The notes under the pieces: model-generated
Told to the model about the DNA's origin: nothing
The model's input: the letters and a program-made list of their open reading frames with translations, nothing else
Databases searched by the model: none
Program-made: the position numbers and the translations under genes
DNA from: Actinomycetota bacterium
GTDB lineage: Bacteria; Actinomycetota; Thermoleophilia; Gaiellales; Gaiellaceae
NCBI GenBank assembly: GCA_003134505.1
Contig: PLBK01000023.1
Span: 24,567-64,576 of the forward strand
DNA: 40,010 nt
Direction of reading: 5' to 3'
In this document: positions 15,533 through 23,530 of the stretch, piece by piece
Position numbering within the stretch: position 1 is the stretch's first letter
How the letters are laid out: every line of letters begins with the position of its first letter

Positions 15533-16664
15533 CCTCCTCCTTCCACGAAATGCGGATCTTCTCACCCTCTTTGCCGCGGAAGGCGGGATAGCGCTCGCCC
15601 GGCACCTTCGCCAGCATGCGCTCGCCTCCCGCGGTCAGGTGCAGCTTGACGAGGTCGCCGAGGAACTCGACGAAGACGATCTCGCACTCCACCCAGTTTG
15701 CGACGGGCTCGGCAGCACCGCTCTCGGCGACCTCCACGGCTGCGGCCCGGACAACGACAAGCACCTGCTCACCGACTGCGGGCACCGTCCCTCCGTCGAT
15801 GCGGGCGGTGACGCGCACCTTGTGCTCGTCCTCGACGAGGAACTGGTTGCCGTTCAGCTCCGTGACCCGCCCGCGCATGATGTTGTTGTCGCCCATGAAC
15901 CGTGCCACGAGCTCGGTCGCCGGCTTCGTGGCGATCGTCAGCGGGTCGGCGATCTGCTGGATCCGCGCCTCGTTCATCACCACGATGCGGTCGGCCATGG
16001 ACAGCGCTTCTTCCTGGTTGTGCGTGACGTGGATGAACATCAGCCCGAGCTGACGCTGCAGGTTGCGGAGCTCGACGCGCATGCGCAGCTGTAGCAGGCG
16101 GTCGAGGTCGCCCAGCGGCTCGTCGAGGAGGAGCGCCTTCGGCTTGGTCACGAGCACCCGGGCCAGCGCCACGCGCTGCTGCTGGCCGCCGGACAGCGCG
16201 GCCGGCTTGCGGCTCGAGAGCTCGGTGAGGCCGACCATCTCCAGCGCCTCCATGGCGCGTGCGCGCCGCTCGGACTTGCCGAGGCCCTCCATCTTCAGGC
16301 CGAAGGCGACGTTGTCCAGCACGCTGCGGTGAGGGAACAGCGCGAAGTGCTGGAACACGGTCGTCGTCGGACGCTTGTGCGGCGGCAGGTCCACGAGCGA
16401 CTGCCCGTCGAGGAGGATCTCGCCCTCGGACGGATACTCGTGGCCGCCGATCATCCGCAGGGTCGTCGTCTTGCCGCAGCCGGAGGGCCCGAGCAGGACG
16501 ACGTACTCCCCGTGGTCGACGTGCAGGTTGACGTCGTCGACCGCGACGGTGCCGCCGGGGAAGACCTTGGTGAGCCCGATCAGGTCGAGACCTGATCCCG
16601 TAGGCACGGAGGGGGCGGTCACCGCCGCCCCCTCCGTGTTCGATTCTGCGACGTTCTCAGTCAT
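15510..16664 (-). CDS. polyamine-type ABC transporter ATP-binding protein (PotA-like)
   Basis: A 384-residue ATPase with every working motif: Walker A GPSGCGKTT (59-67), Q-loop FQHFALFPHRSV, signature ALSGGQQQRVALAR, Walker B LLLDEPLGDLD, H-loop IHVTHNQEEAL, and a C-terminal TOBE-type domain (about 270-384) as in PotA and other importers. It sits at the cytoplasmic face and powers the two permeases. The start lies seven bases below the stop of the binding-protein gene. Codons 9-29, encoding a non-conserved Ser/Thr/Pro-rich lead, contain two strong inverted repeats (see separate entry) that may lower its expression relative to the binding protein. Confidence 0.94.
   Translation of the reverse strand: MTENVAESNTEGAAVTAPSVPTGSGLDLIGLTKVFPGGTVAVDDVNLHVDHGEYVVLLGPSGCGKTTTLRMIGGHEYPSEGEILLDGQSLVDLPPHKRPTTTVFQHFALFPHRSVLDNVAFGLKMEGLGKSERRARAMEALEMVGLTELSSRKPAALSGGQQQRVALARVLVTKPKALLLDEPLGDLDRLLQLRMRVELRNLQRQLGLMFIHVTHNQEEALSMADRIVVMNEARIQQIADPLTIATKPATELVARFMGDNNIMRGRVTELNGNQFLVEDEHKVRVTARIDGGTVPAVGEQVLVVVRAAAVEVAESGAAEPVANWVECEIVFVEFLGDLVKLHLTAGGERMLAKVPGERYPAFRGKEGEKIRISWKEEDVQLLHA
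16578..16638 (-). promoter_or_regulatory. two tandem inverted repeats at the start of the ATPase gene
   Basis: GATCAGGTC (16578-16586) and GACCTGATC (16589-16597) are perfect inverted arms two bases apart. CACGGAGGGGGC (16605-16616) and GCCCCCTCCGTG (16627-16638) are perfect 12-base arms around a ten-base loop. Both lie in the first 29 codons of the ATPase gene, just below the binding-protein stop. In importer operons a hairpin at this boundary often reduces downstream expression or protects the 3' end of the binding-protein mRNA. That role here is inferred; no U-tract is present. Confidence 0.5.
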
Positions 16665-16670
16665 CCAGTC

Positions 16671-18188
16671 CTAGGCGCTGAGGAAGTCGTTCCACCGCTT
16701 GATCTGGTACGTGCTGTTCGTGAAGTACGAGTTCCAGGACGAGTAGTGACCGATGCGCTGCGAGAACGAACCACCGTCTCGCTTGGAGCCCTTCTTGATG
16801 TCGCCCACCTTGCCCGTGATGCCGGGCAGGTTGCGCTTGGCGGTCGTGCCGTTGTACCAGAAGTCGTACTCGTCGACCTTGAACGCGATGCCGCCGGCGG
16901 TCTCGTGCGGGTTGTTCTTGATCCAGTTCCGCAGCGTGCTGCCGTTGCCGATGTAGTAGCCCTGGCGCATGATCGTGGCGCCGAGCCACCCGTCGTACAT
17001 CCAGTTCAGGTAGTCGTAGCACGCCTGCAGCTTCGCCGGATCGCTGGCGACGTGGGTTGCGATGCCCTGTGCGCTGCACCAGCCGCGGAAGCCCGTGGGC
17101 GGAGCGGCGTACTTGACGTTGATGCCCTGCGCGACGAGCAGCGCGACGGCCGGCGACCACATCGACTCGACGACGACCTCCTTCGAGGCCATGAGGTTGA
17201 CCGACTCGTTGAAGTTCGCCCAGTAGGCCTTGAACTGCCCCGCCTTCTTGTAGGTGGTGGCGATCTTGACGACCCGGTCGATCTCGGCTTTCGTCATGTT
17301 GCCCATGTCCTTCGGCTTGAAGATCCCGAGGGCCTTCAGGGCGTTGCCGATGTCCTGCATGACGATGCCCGGGTCCTTCAGCAGCGCGACCCGGCCCTTG
17401 TACGTCTTGTTCAGCAGGTACTCCCAGCCCACCTGGTTCGGCTGCTTGTTGATGACGTCGGCGTTGTAGCCGATCGAGTCCGCGTTGAAGTGGGCCGGGA
17501 CGCCGACGACGTACCGCGGCATCGGGCCGTGGGTCGCGTTGGTCGCCTCGTTGGTGACCCACTGCACGATGTCCTTGTTGGTCGCCGGGCCTTCCTTCGA
17601 CAGCGGCAGCCCGCTCGTCCCCTGCTTCAGGAACAGGGCGCGGAACGGAGCGTCCCCGTCCCCGTAGGTCTCCTTCGAGCCGGGGTGCACCTTTCCCCAG
17701 GCGAACAGCTTGTAGAGCTGCGGCCACGCCTTGATCTTCGTCGTGTCGATGGGCATCAAGCCCTTCGCGGACCACGCCTGGATGTCCTGGTAGTTGTAGC
17801 CGCCGAAGATGTCGAACGTCCCAGGCGCCGTGATGGCCTTCTGGGCCTCCGTGACCGGGTCCGTGACGGTCAGGTTGACGGAGAACCCGAGTTCCGTCTT
17901 GATCCGCTTCGCGACCTCGGGGGTCGGGAACTCGACACCGAGCGTGATCACGTTCAGCGTGCCCGTGAACTTGCCGGCCTTGTCGACCTGCGAGGTCCTG
18001 GCCGCCGCCGGGCCGGCGAGCGCGCCTGCGCCACCGACGGCGGCCGCCGCCAGACCTCCCTTGACGAGGAGATCGCGGCGCGTCATGCCGCTCGATGCCT
18101 CGTCCTTGGGCTCTGTGCCCGTCAGACGCTGGTGCTCTCGGATCTCCGAGAGGAGTTCACCAGTGTCGAACTCGTACTCCTCAGGCAT
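16671..18188 (-). CDS. polyamine-type ABC substrate-binding protein with twin-arginine signal
   Basis: A 505-residue periplasmic/extracellular binding protein of the PotD class. The start at ATG 18188 follows AAAGGAG at seven bases. An unusual acidic lead of about 35 residues (PEEYEFDTGELLSEIREHQ) precedes the Tat motif MTRRDLLVKGG and the hydrophobic stretch LAAAAVGGAGALAGPAAA, so it is probably exported folded. Ligand-binding landmarks are FDIFGGYNYQD, PMPRYVVGVPAHFNADSIGY and SVNLMASKEV. It heads the importer operon (ATPase and two permeases follow) and has an orphan paralogue at 8507-9919. There is no lipobox. The ligand is probably an amine but is not proven. Confidence 0.92.
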   Translation of the reverse strand: MPEEYEFDTGELLSEIREHQRLTGTEPKDEASSGMTRRDLLVKGGLAAAAVGGAGALAGPAAARTSQVDKAGKFTGTLNVITLGVEFPTPEVAKRIKTELGFSVNLTVTDPVTEAQKAITAPGTFDIFGGYNYQDIQAWSAKGLMPIDTTKIKAWPQLYKLFAWGKVHPGSKETYGDGDAPFRALFLKQGTSGLPLSKEGPATNKDIVQWVTNEATNATHGPMPRYVVGVPAHFNADSIGYNADVINKQPNQVGWEYLLNKTYKGRVALLKDPGIVMQDIGNALKALGIFKPKDMGNMTKAEIDRVVKIATTYKKAGQFKAYWANFNESVNLMASKEVVVESMWSPAVALLVAQGINVKYAAPPTGFRGWCSAQGIATHVASDPAKLQACYDYLNWMYDGWLGATIMRQGYYIGNGSTLRNWIKNNPHETAGGIAFKVDEYDFWYNGTTAKRNLPGITGKVGDIKKGSKRDGGSFSQRIGHYSSWNSYFTNSTYQIKRWNDFLSA

Positions 18189-18262
18189 GAACGAACTCCT
18201 TTCTCCTCGCCGCCCTCTCGAGGATCTCGACTGCCCACGCGCGCGCGTCACGACCGACGTAA

Positions 18263-18281
18263 GCGGCATCTGTGATGCCGC
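18263..18281 (-). promoter_or_regulatory. hairpin in the 5' leader of the importer operon
   Basis: GCGGCATC (18263-18270) and GATGCCGC (18274-18281) are perfect arms around TGT. The hairpin lies about 75 bases before the binding-protein start, inside the roughly 130-base leader predicted from the promoter. I do not recognise a known riboswitch. It may affect RNA stability or translation. Confidence 0.4.
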
Positions 18282-18324
18282 AGCCGCAGCAAAGAGAGGT
18301 GGCGCCAAGCCGTGGAATGAGAGT

Positions 18325-18353
18325 TGTATACAGCGGTTCCCCGCCCGAGTCAA
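18325..18353 (-). promoter_or_regulatory. sigma70-type promoter of the importer operon
   Basis: Read on the minus strand, TTGACT (18353-18348), a 17-base spacer and TATACA (18330-18325) make a near-consensus housekeeping promoter. Transcription should begin near 18318 and give a leader of about 130 bases before the binding-protein ATG at 18188. It is the clearest promoter in the window. Confidence 0.75.
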
Positions 18354-18355
18354 CC

Positions 18356-18368
18356 GATGTCTGACATC
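18356..18368. promoter_or_regulatory. dyad directly upstream of the importer -35 box
   Basis: GATGTC (18356-18361) and GACATC (18363-18368) are perfect inverted half-sites around one base, two bases upstream of the -35 hexamer. Flanking CC and CGG extend the symmetry imperfectly. The position suits an activator, or a repressor that blocks polymerase. No regulator gene is adjacent, so the protein is unknown. Confidence 0.45.
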
Positions 18369-18403
18369 CGGCTGATGGGCGAGCTTCCTGCGCCGCGGCT
18401 TCT

Positions 18404-19627
18404 CTAGCACGGCAGGCGCGGAAAACCGATCGGATCGCCCGGAAGCCGCAGGAACCGCGCCACGACGTCGAGCGCGACGGCGACGTCGTCCGCGCGCACC
18501 GATTCGTCCGGATGGTGGCTGATCCCGTCCTTGCAGCGGACGAACAGCATCGCCACCTCGGGCGTCAGCCGCGCCGCCGTGACGGCGTCGTGGCCGGCGC
18601 CGCTACCCAGCTCGAGCGGCCGCACGCCCGCCTGCTCGCACGCCTGCGCGAGCCGGGCGCACAGCGTCGGTGACATCGGGACCTCGTGAAGGTCGTCGCG
18701 CCGGTGCCAGTCGAGCTCGAGCCCGCGGCGCCCGGCGATCTCGCGCGCGGCGGCTTCGAGCTGATCCCGCGCGCGGTCGCGCTCCGCGCCGCTCTGGTGG
18801 CGGACGTCGTAGCTGACGCGCGTCCGGCCGGGGATCACGTTCCCGACGTTCGGATCGTTGTGGATCCGGCCCACCGTCGCCGTCAGGCCCTCGGTCTCGC
18901 GCGCCAGGCGCTCGACCTCCAGGATGAGCTCCGCGGCGCCGGCGAGTGCGTCCCGGCGCAGGCGCATCGGCGTGTTGCCCGCGTGACCGGCCATGCCCTC
19001 GAAGGTGGCGATCCCACGGCTCTGCGCAGCGATCGCCGTGACGATCCCGATCGGCAGGTCTTCGTCCTGGAGCACCGGGCCCTGCTCGATGTGAACCTCG
19101 AGGTAGCCGAGCAGGTCGTCCGGCGCGGAACGTGCGCCGAGAGCCTCCGGGTCGCCGCCCATCGCCCGCACGGCCTCCGCCAGCGTGGTGCCGTCCGAAT
19201 CGGTGAGCGCCCCGTCCTCCGGCGTCAGCAGCCCCGCCCAGCCGCGGCTCCCGAGATACGTGAGCGGAAACCGGCCCCCTTCCTCGTCGGCGAACGCGAC
19301 CACCTCGAGCGCGAACGGCAGCTCGCCGACCGACGCGGCCGCCTCGATCGCGAGCAGCACACCGAGCGGCCCGTCGTAGCGCCCCGCGTCGCGAACGGTG
19401 TCGATGTGGGAGCCGAGCACGAACGTCCCGGGCCCTTCACCGGCTCGCCCGATCACGTTTCCGACGGCGTCACGACGCACCGCCAGCCCGGCCGCTTCCA
19501 TCCAGCCCGCCACCGCATCGGAGGCCTCGTCGAGCGACCGCGAGCCGTACCAGCGCGTGATCAAGCCCTCCTCTTCGGAGAAGCGAGCGAGCTCGTCGCA
19601 GCGCCCGAGCACGCGCTCGGCGCTCAT
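18404..19627 (-). CDS. M20-family N-carbamoyl-amino acid / allantoate-type amidohydrolase
   Basis: A 407-residue dinuclear-metal amidase of the AllC/HyuC/beta-ureidopropionase group within M20. Metal and substrate motifs are GSHIDTVRDAGRYDG (72-86, with His74 and Asp85), FADEEGGRF (112-120), EVHIEQGPVL with His179, AQSRGIATFEGMAGHAGNTP, GAGHDA, and KDGISHHPDE near the end. These enzymes hydrolyse N-carbamoyl-L-amino acids, beta-ureidopropionate or allantoate to amino acid, ammonia and CO2 (or ureidoglycine). The ATG overlaps the stop of the permease gene (ATGA), so uptake and hydrolysis are translationally coupled. Which ureide it prefers cannot be told from sequence. The enzyme is cytoplasmic. 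Confidence 0.93.
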   Translation of the reverse strand: MSAERVLGRCDELARFSEEEGLITRWYGSRSLDEASDAVAGWMEAAGLAVRRDAVGNVIGRAGEGPGTFVLGSHIDTVRDAGRYDGPLGVLLAIEAAASVGELPFALEVVAFADEEGGRFPLTYLGSRGWAGLLTPEDGALTDSDGTTLAEAVRAMGGDPEALGARSAPDDLLGYLEVHIEQGPVLQDEDLPIGIVTAIAAQSRGIATFEGMAGHAGNTPMRLRRDALAGAAELILEVERLARETEGLTATVGRIHNDPNVGNVIPGRTRVSYDVRHQSGAERDRARDQLEAAAREIAGRRGLELDWHRRDDLHEVPMSPTLCARLAQACEQAGVRPLELGSGAGHDAVTAARLTPEVAMLFVRCKDGISHHPDESVRADDVAVALDVVARFLRLPGDPIGFPRLPC

Positions 19628-20976
19628 GGGACGGGTGGTGCCGCGGGAGCCGCCTGGGGCGCGACCAGGCGCGTGAGCGCCACCAGGCCGAGGTAGATCG
19701 CGGCGCCCGCTCCGATGCCCCAGGCCACCTTCAGCCACGAGTGCGGCAGCGCGTAGTAGACCGCGACCGCCCCGGCGACGGCGAGGATCGCCTCGACGTT
19801 GACGCCGTTCAGGTAGCGGTAACGGCCGTCGGGATCGAACAGCGCCTGGACGTCGATCTGCTGCCGCTTGCGGACGAGGTAGTCGGCGAGAACGACGCCG
19901 GTCAGAGGCGCTGCGACGTTGCCGAGGTGCGTGATCCAGTTCTGGGCGTGGTGGACGAAGTCGGGGAAGCCGGACAGCGTCACCGCCCCCGCGGCGACGA
20001 GCAGCGTCGCCCGCACCCGGCCGAGCGGCGGCACGGAGTTCACGAGCGAGAGCCCGGCCGTGTAGACGTTCGTGATGTTGGCGGCGATGCCCTGGACGAC
20101 GATCGCCGCCGCCAGCACTACGAGCAGGACGGTGCTCGAGGTCAGCAGCGAGACGGCGACGAAGGGATTCGTCTCGCCGGTGGCTGCGGCCGCGTAGCCG
20201 CCGACGAAGGTCGTCACCACGGCCGCGGCCAGCGCCGACGTGACGAGCCCGATCCGCATGTCGCGGCGCGTCGGCGTGTAGCGGCAGAAGTCCGCGATGT
20301 TCCCGACCAGGGTCAGCGAGGCGCCGCACATCACGGTCACGTACTTGGCGAACCCGACCCAGGTCAGATGCTGGTGCGGCGAGGCGAAGACGCGACCGAC
20401 CGCGAAGTGCGGATCGCCGGTCGAGACGTAGAGTCCGATGAGGATCGCCGTGAACGCGAGCGAGACGGGGAGCACGACGCGGAGCAGCCAGCGCATCACA
20501 TCGAAGCCGAGCACCGCGAGCGCCGCGTGGAACACCGCCAGGCAGAGCGAGATCGGGACGAGCGGCAGGTGATGGTGGCCGGGCAGCGCGCGGACGAGCG
20601 CCTGGATCCCGAGCCCGCCGGTCAGCGCCTGCGCCGCGAACCAGTACGTCGCAGCGACGACGCGGTACGGCGAGGAGAGCAGCCGCGCGCCCCAGAACCC
20701 GAGCGTCGCCCGCATCGCCACCTGGCCGGGAAGGCCGTAGTCGACCCCCGGCTGCGCGACGATCACGAGCGCCGCGTAGGCGAGCCCCTGGCCGACGACC
20801 ATCGCCGCGACCGCCCACCACAGCGGGAGCCCGCCGTCGACGACCGCGAACGCGCCGAGCAGGTACATGACCGGGTTCAGGAAGAACGTGAAGTTGATCG
20901 CGAACAGGTCGCGCCAGCCGACCGTTCGCAACTCGGCCGGGATCGGCTCGACGCCGAACTCCTCGACCGACGGCAA
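19624..20976 (-). CDS. NCS1-family permease (cytosine/hydantoin/ureide type)
   Basis: A 450-residue membrane protein with about twelve spans belonging to the nucleobase:cation symporter-1 family. Typical parts are the N-terminal GWRDLFAINFTFFLNPVMYLLGAF, LGFWGARLLSSPYRVV, VGNIADFCRYTPTRRDM, VQGIAANITNVYTAGLSL and TGVVLADYLVRKRQ. Characterised members import cytosine, allantoin, uracil, or hydantoins (Mhp1) with Na+ or H+. TTG at 20976 is the likely start, one base after the stop of the alpha/beta hydrolase gene, and the frame end overlaps the amidohydrolase start. Its neighbours make a hydantoin- or ureide-like cargo the best guess. Confidence 0.92.
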   Translation of the reverse strand: MPSVEEFGVEPIPAELRTVGWRDLFAINFTFFLNPVMYLLGAFAVVDGGLPLWWAVAAMVVGQGLAYAALVIVAQPGVDYGLPGQVAMRATLGFWGARLLSSPYRVVAATYWFAAQALTGGLGIQALVRALPGHHHLPLVPISLCLAVFHAALAVLGFDVMRWLLRVVLPVSLAFTAILIGLYVSTGDPHFAVGRVFASPHQHLTWVGFAKYVTVMCGASLTLVGNIADFCRYTPTRRDMRIGLVTSALAAAVVTTFVGGYAAAATGETNPFVAVSLLTSSTVLLVVLAAAIVVQGIAANITNVYTAGLSLVNSVPPLGRVRATLLVAAGAVTLSGFPDFVHHAQNWITHLGNVAAPLTGVVLADYLVRKRQQIDVQALFDPDGRYRYLNGVNVEAILAVAGAVAVYYALPHSWLKVAWGIGAGAAIYLGLVALTRLVAPQAAPAAPPVP

Positions 20977-20977
20977 C

Positions 20978-21847
20978 TTAAGCCTCGATCGTCTGCGCCG
21001 CGCCCGCTCGCGCGGCCCGGCTGTTCCGCTGGAAGAAGTCGAGGACGACGCGGTTGTGCTCGTCGGTCGAGTCGAAGATCGTCGAGTGGCCGGCGCCCGC
21101 GATCACGTGCTTCTCGGCGCCTGCGATCCCCTGGAAGATTCCCTCCTGGCCGACGCCCTCGGGGCCCTGGTCCCACGGGGTCATGATGTCCTGGTCGCCG
21201 CCGAGGACGAGCGCGGGCGAGGTGATCTTCCCGAGCCACGGCGTGATGTCCATGTCGCACATGGCCTGGCAGGCCGCCGTGAACACCTCGAGCCGGTTCG
21301 AGTCGCGCAGGATCTGCTGGCAGTGGTCGACGATCCCCTGGCCGGCCTCCGACTCGAGCCACGCCTTCGAGACCGCCTGCCAGGAGATCAACTCGGCGAG
21401 GATGCGGCTGCCCGGGCCGTCCGGATCCATCTCGGCGATGTCGATCCAGTTCTTGAAGATCAGCCGCCCGGCGCGGCCCAGCTTCGCGGCGGCGCAGTTG
21501 ATCACCACCGAGGTCGTGCGCTCCGGGTACTTGCCCGCGAAGGTGACGGCGATCATCCCGCCCATCGACGTGCCGTGGACGTGCGACTCGGAGATACCGA
21601 GGACGTCCTGCAGCGCCGCGATGTCGTCGGCCCAGACCTCCATGTCGTAGTGCTGCAGCGGCTTGTCGGAGGCCCCGTAGCCGCGCAGGTCGAAGTCGAC
21701 GACCTGGAAGTGCTGCGACAGCACCGGCGTCGCCGGGTCGAGGTTGAAGTGCCCGAACCCCGCGCCGTGGATCTGGATCACCGGCTCGCCCTCCCCCGTG
21801 ATCCGGCGCCACAGGTTGACGCCGTTGACCTCGATCATCCCTTCCAC
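20978..21847 (-). CDS. alpha/beta-hydrolase fold enzyme
   Basis: A 289-residue alpha/beta hydrolase from GTG 21847, the start placed five bases after GAGGGAGG; ATG 21838 and GTG 21898 are alternatives. The catalytic Ser94 lies in HGTSMGGM, the oxyanion segment is QIHGAGFGH (25-33), the acid is probably the Asp in LGGDQDIMTPW, and the His lies in GAGHSTIFD. The general look is that of C-C bond, ester or enol-lactone hydrolases and RutD-like proteins. It is the first gene of a three-gene operon with the NCS1 permease and the M20 amidohydrolase, so it likely acts on a step of the same catabolic route. The substrate is unknown. Confidence 0.88.
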   Translation of the reverse strand: MEGMIEVNGVNLWRRITGEGEPVIQIHGAGFGHFNLDPATPVLSQHFQVVDFDLRGYGASDKPLQHYDMEVWADDIAALQDVLGISESHVHGTSMGGMIAVTFAGKYPERTTSVVINCAAAKLGRAGRLIFKNWIDIAEMDPDGPGSRILAELISWQAVSKAWLESEAGQGIVDHCQQILRDSNRLEVFTAACQAMCDMDITPWLGKITSPALVLGGDQDIMTPWDQGPEGVGQEGIFQGIAGAEKHVIAGAGHSTIFDSTDEHNRVVLDFFQRNSRAARAGAAQTIEA

Positions 21848-21873
21848 CGCAGCCTCCCTCTGTCGCGTCGTTC

Positions 21874-21907
21874 GAGTTTGAAGTCTGACATTGGACACGT
21901 CAAACTC
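21874..21907. promoter_or_regulatory. inverted-repeat operator between divergent catabolic operons
   Basis: GAGTTTGA (21874-21881) and TCAAACTC (21900-21907) are perfect eight-base inverted half-sites with an 18-base spacer, placed between the hydrolase/permease operon (minus) and the creatininase/cyclase operon (plus). CAAACT (21901-21906) lies six bases before the GTG of the plus gene and keeps the A and T of a -10 box, so the site probably overlaps both promoters. One regulator could control both sides; the GntR protein at 30146-30826 is a candidate. Confidence 0.5.
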
Positions 21908-21912
21908 TCTGC

Positions 21913-22713
21913 GTGGCCGAGAACTTCATCGAACGCATGACCTGGCCGGAGGTCGACGCCCGCATCTCCGCAGGCGTCGACGCGGTGCTGATCCCGATCG
22001 GCACGACCGAGCAGCACGGGCCGCACATGCCACTCGACACCGACTGCTTCATCGCGCGGTCGCTATCGGAGCGGGCGGCCGACCTCGGCGAGCAGGAGGG
22101 CGTCTCGATCCTCGTCGCGCCGACGCTGAACATGACGCTGTCCTGGTACCACATGCAGTTCCCGGGCGCGATCCGGCTGTCGACGACGACGTTCTTCCAG
22201 GTCTTCCGAGAGGTCTGCGACTCGCTCGCCCACCACGGCTTCGAGAACCTGGTCGCGGTCAACGGGCACGGCGGCAACATCGCCGCGCTGACCGTCGCCG
22301 TGAACCACTACTTCGAGCAGACCGGTCGCCGCGTGTTCCTCGTGCAGTGGTGGGACCTCGCCGCCGACACGCTCGGTGAGGTCGAGGGGCCGATGATCCA
22401 CGCCGAGGAGGCCGAGACCTCGCTCGCCATTGCGCTTGGCCAGCGGGTCGAGATGGAGCGCGCGACCCGCGACGCCTGGGACCGCGGCGCGGCGGTCAAG
22501 GACGCCGGCTTCCAGTGGACGTCGTTCGGCCAGTACGGGATGCGCCACGCAGGCCCGAAGGTGGTCGTGCCGATGGACATGCTGCGCGACATCACCGCCT
22601 CCGGCGTCGTCGGGGACGCCACCCGCGCCACCGTCGAGACCGGCGAGCGGATCGTCGCCGCGCTCATCCCCCGCATCGTCCAGGTCTGTCGAGAGATGGC
22701 CGGAAAGGAGTAG
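21913..22713 (+). CDS. creatininase-family amidohydrolase
   Basis: A 266-residue protein with the creatininase fold. Metal-site motifs are PIGTTEQHGPHMPLDTD (28-44, with Glu33, His35 and Asp44), NGHGGN, and HAEEAETSLA. Family members open the creatinine ring, hydrolyse formamides (ArfB-like) or act on sugar-derived lactams and lactones, using Zn or Mn. GTG 21913 has no Shine-Dalgarno but has a -10-like CAAACT six bases before it, so the mRNA may be leaderless. It is followed by the cyclase-family gene after four bases, and both face a divergent hydrolase/permease operon. Creatinine itself is only one of several possible substrates. Confidence 0.9.
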   Translation: MAENFIERMTWPEVDARISAGVDAVLIPIGTTEQHGPHMPLDTDCFIARSLSERAADLGEQEGVSILVAPTLNMTLSWYHMQFPGAIRLSTTTFFQVFREVCDSLAHHGFENLVAVNGHGGNIAALTVAVNHYFEQTGRRVFLVQWWDLAADTLGEVEGPMIHAEEAETSLAIALGQRVEMERATRDAWDRGAAVKDAGFQWTSFGQYGMRHAGPKVVVPMDMLRDITASGVVGDATRATVETGERIVAALIPRIVQVCREMAGKE

Positions 22714-22717
22714 GACC

Positions 22718-23401
22718 GTGAGCCGACGTGTGATCGACCTGTCGCAGCCGCTCTCACGCGAGTCGCAGCTGCACCCGTTCTTCGCCCCCACGCAGATCCT
22801 GCGCCACATCGTCCACGCGGACGCGCCCGAGGGCCGGCCGTCGTTCAACGCCGAGGTGATCGTCACGTCGAACCACGCGGCGACCCACGTCGACGCGTTC
22901 GGCCACTACTCCAAGGGGGCCGACACGATCGCGGACATGCCGCTGGACACGTTCTGCGGAGAGGCGATCTGCGTCGACATCCGGCAGTACGAGCGCGGGT
23001 ACGACGTGTCCGCTGCCGAGGTGGAGCAGGCGGTCGCGGCGTCGGGCCAGGAGTTGCGCGAGGGCGACATCCTGCTCTTCTGCTCCGACCACTACAACCG
23101 CACGGCGGGCACGCCGGCGTTCCTGGACGGCTTCTGCGGCATCTCGGCCGAGGCGGTGCACTGGATGGCGGACCGCGGCGTGAAGATCTTCGGCGTCGAG
23201 ACGATCTCGCCGGATCTCGTGTACCTGACGGACGAGTATCCGACTCATCGCGCGTGCGCCGAGCGGCGGCTGACGCACTACGAGAACCTGAACAACCTGA
23301 AGGAGGTCGTCGGCCAGCGGTTCCTGTTCGTCGGCCTCCCGCTCAGGCTCGTGCCCGCGTACGGCTCACCGGTGCGGGCGGCGGCGATCCTGGACGAGTA
23401 G
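22718..23401 (+). CDS. cyclase-family metal-dependent hydrolase
   Basis: A 227-residue cyclase-family enzyme (kynurenine formamidase/isatin hydrolase superfamily). The signature HxxTHxDxxxH is complete as HAATHVDAFGH (His53, His57, Asp59, His63) and binds Zn or Mn. Characterised relatives hydrolyse N-formylkynurenine, isatin or other cyclic amides. GTG 22718 follows GGAAAGGAG by seven bases, and the gene begins four bases after the creatininase-family stop. The long frame upstream of 22718 overlaps the previous gene and is not real coding. Two ring- or amide-opening hydrolases in one small operon suggest consecutive steps or two related substrates. Confidence 0.9.
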   Translation: MSRRVIDLSQPLSRESQLHPFFAPTQILRHIVHADAPEGRPSFNAEVIVTSNHAATHVDAFGHYSKGADTIADMPLDTFCGEAICVDIRQYERGYDVSAAEVEQAVAASGQELREGDILLFCSDHYNRTAGTPAFLDGFCGISAEAVHWMADRGVKIFGVETISPDLVYLTDEYPTHRACAERRLTHYENLNNLKEVVGQRFLFVGLPLRLVPAYGSPVRAAAILDE

Positions 23402-23530
23402 CCGCGGCACGCCGCGGACTGCCTGAAAATCGGCACAGAATCGGCACACCTGGTTGCGGCTTCCGGGGGTACTTTCCCGGTGGGTGGCGGGTGGAGGGGT
23501 TCCCCTCCCAAGGGTGGGGTGCGGAATGGA
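23402..23530. terminator. intergenic hairpins between convergent operons
   Basis: Directly after the cyclase stop, CCGCGG (23402-23407) and CCGCGG (23412-23417) form a hairpin with a CACG loop. GGAGGGG (23493-23499) and CCCCTCC (23502-23508) form another inverted pair. In between, AATCGGCACA is repeated in tandem (23428-23437 and 23439-23448). There is no long U-tract. The position between convergent genes suits factor-independent or Rho-type termination in both directions. Confidence 0.45.

Noticed and set aside
12989-15649. An 886-residue plus-strand frame over the propeller and permease genes
   Set aside because: Its composition (DRHRRE-type runs) has no domain, and the opposite strand holds two intact permeases and a signal-bearing protein.
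23428-23448. AATCGGCACA repeats as an integrase attachment site
   Set aside because: There is no integrase gene, tRNA or second boundary copy in the window.
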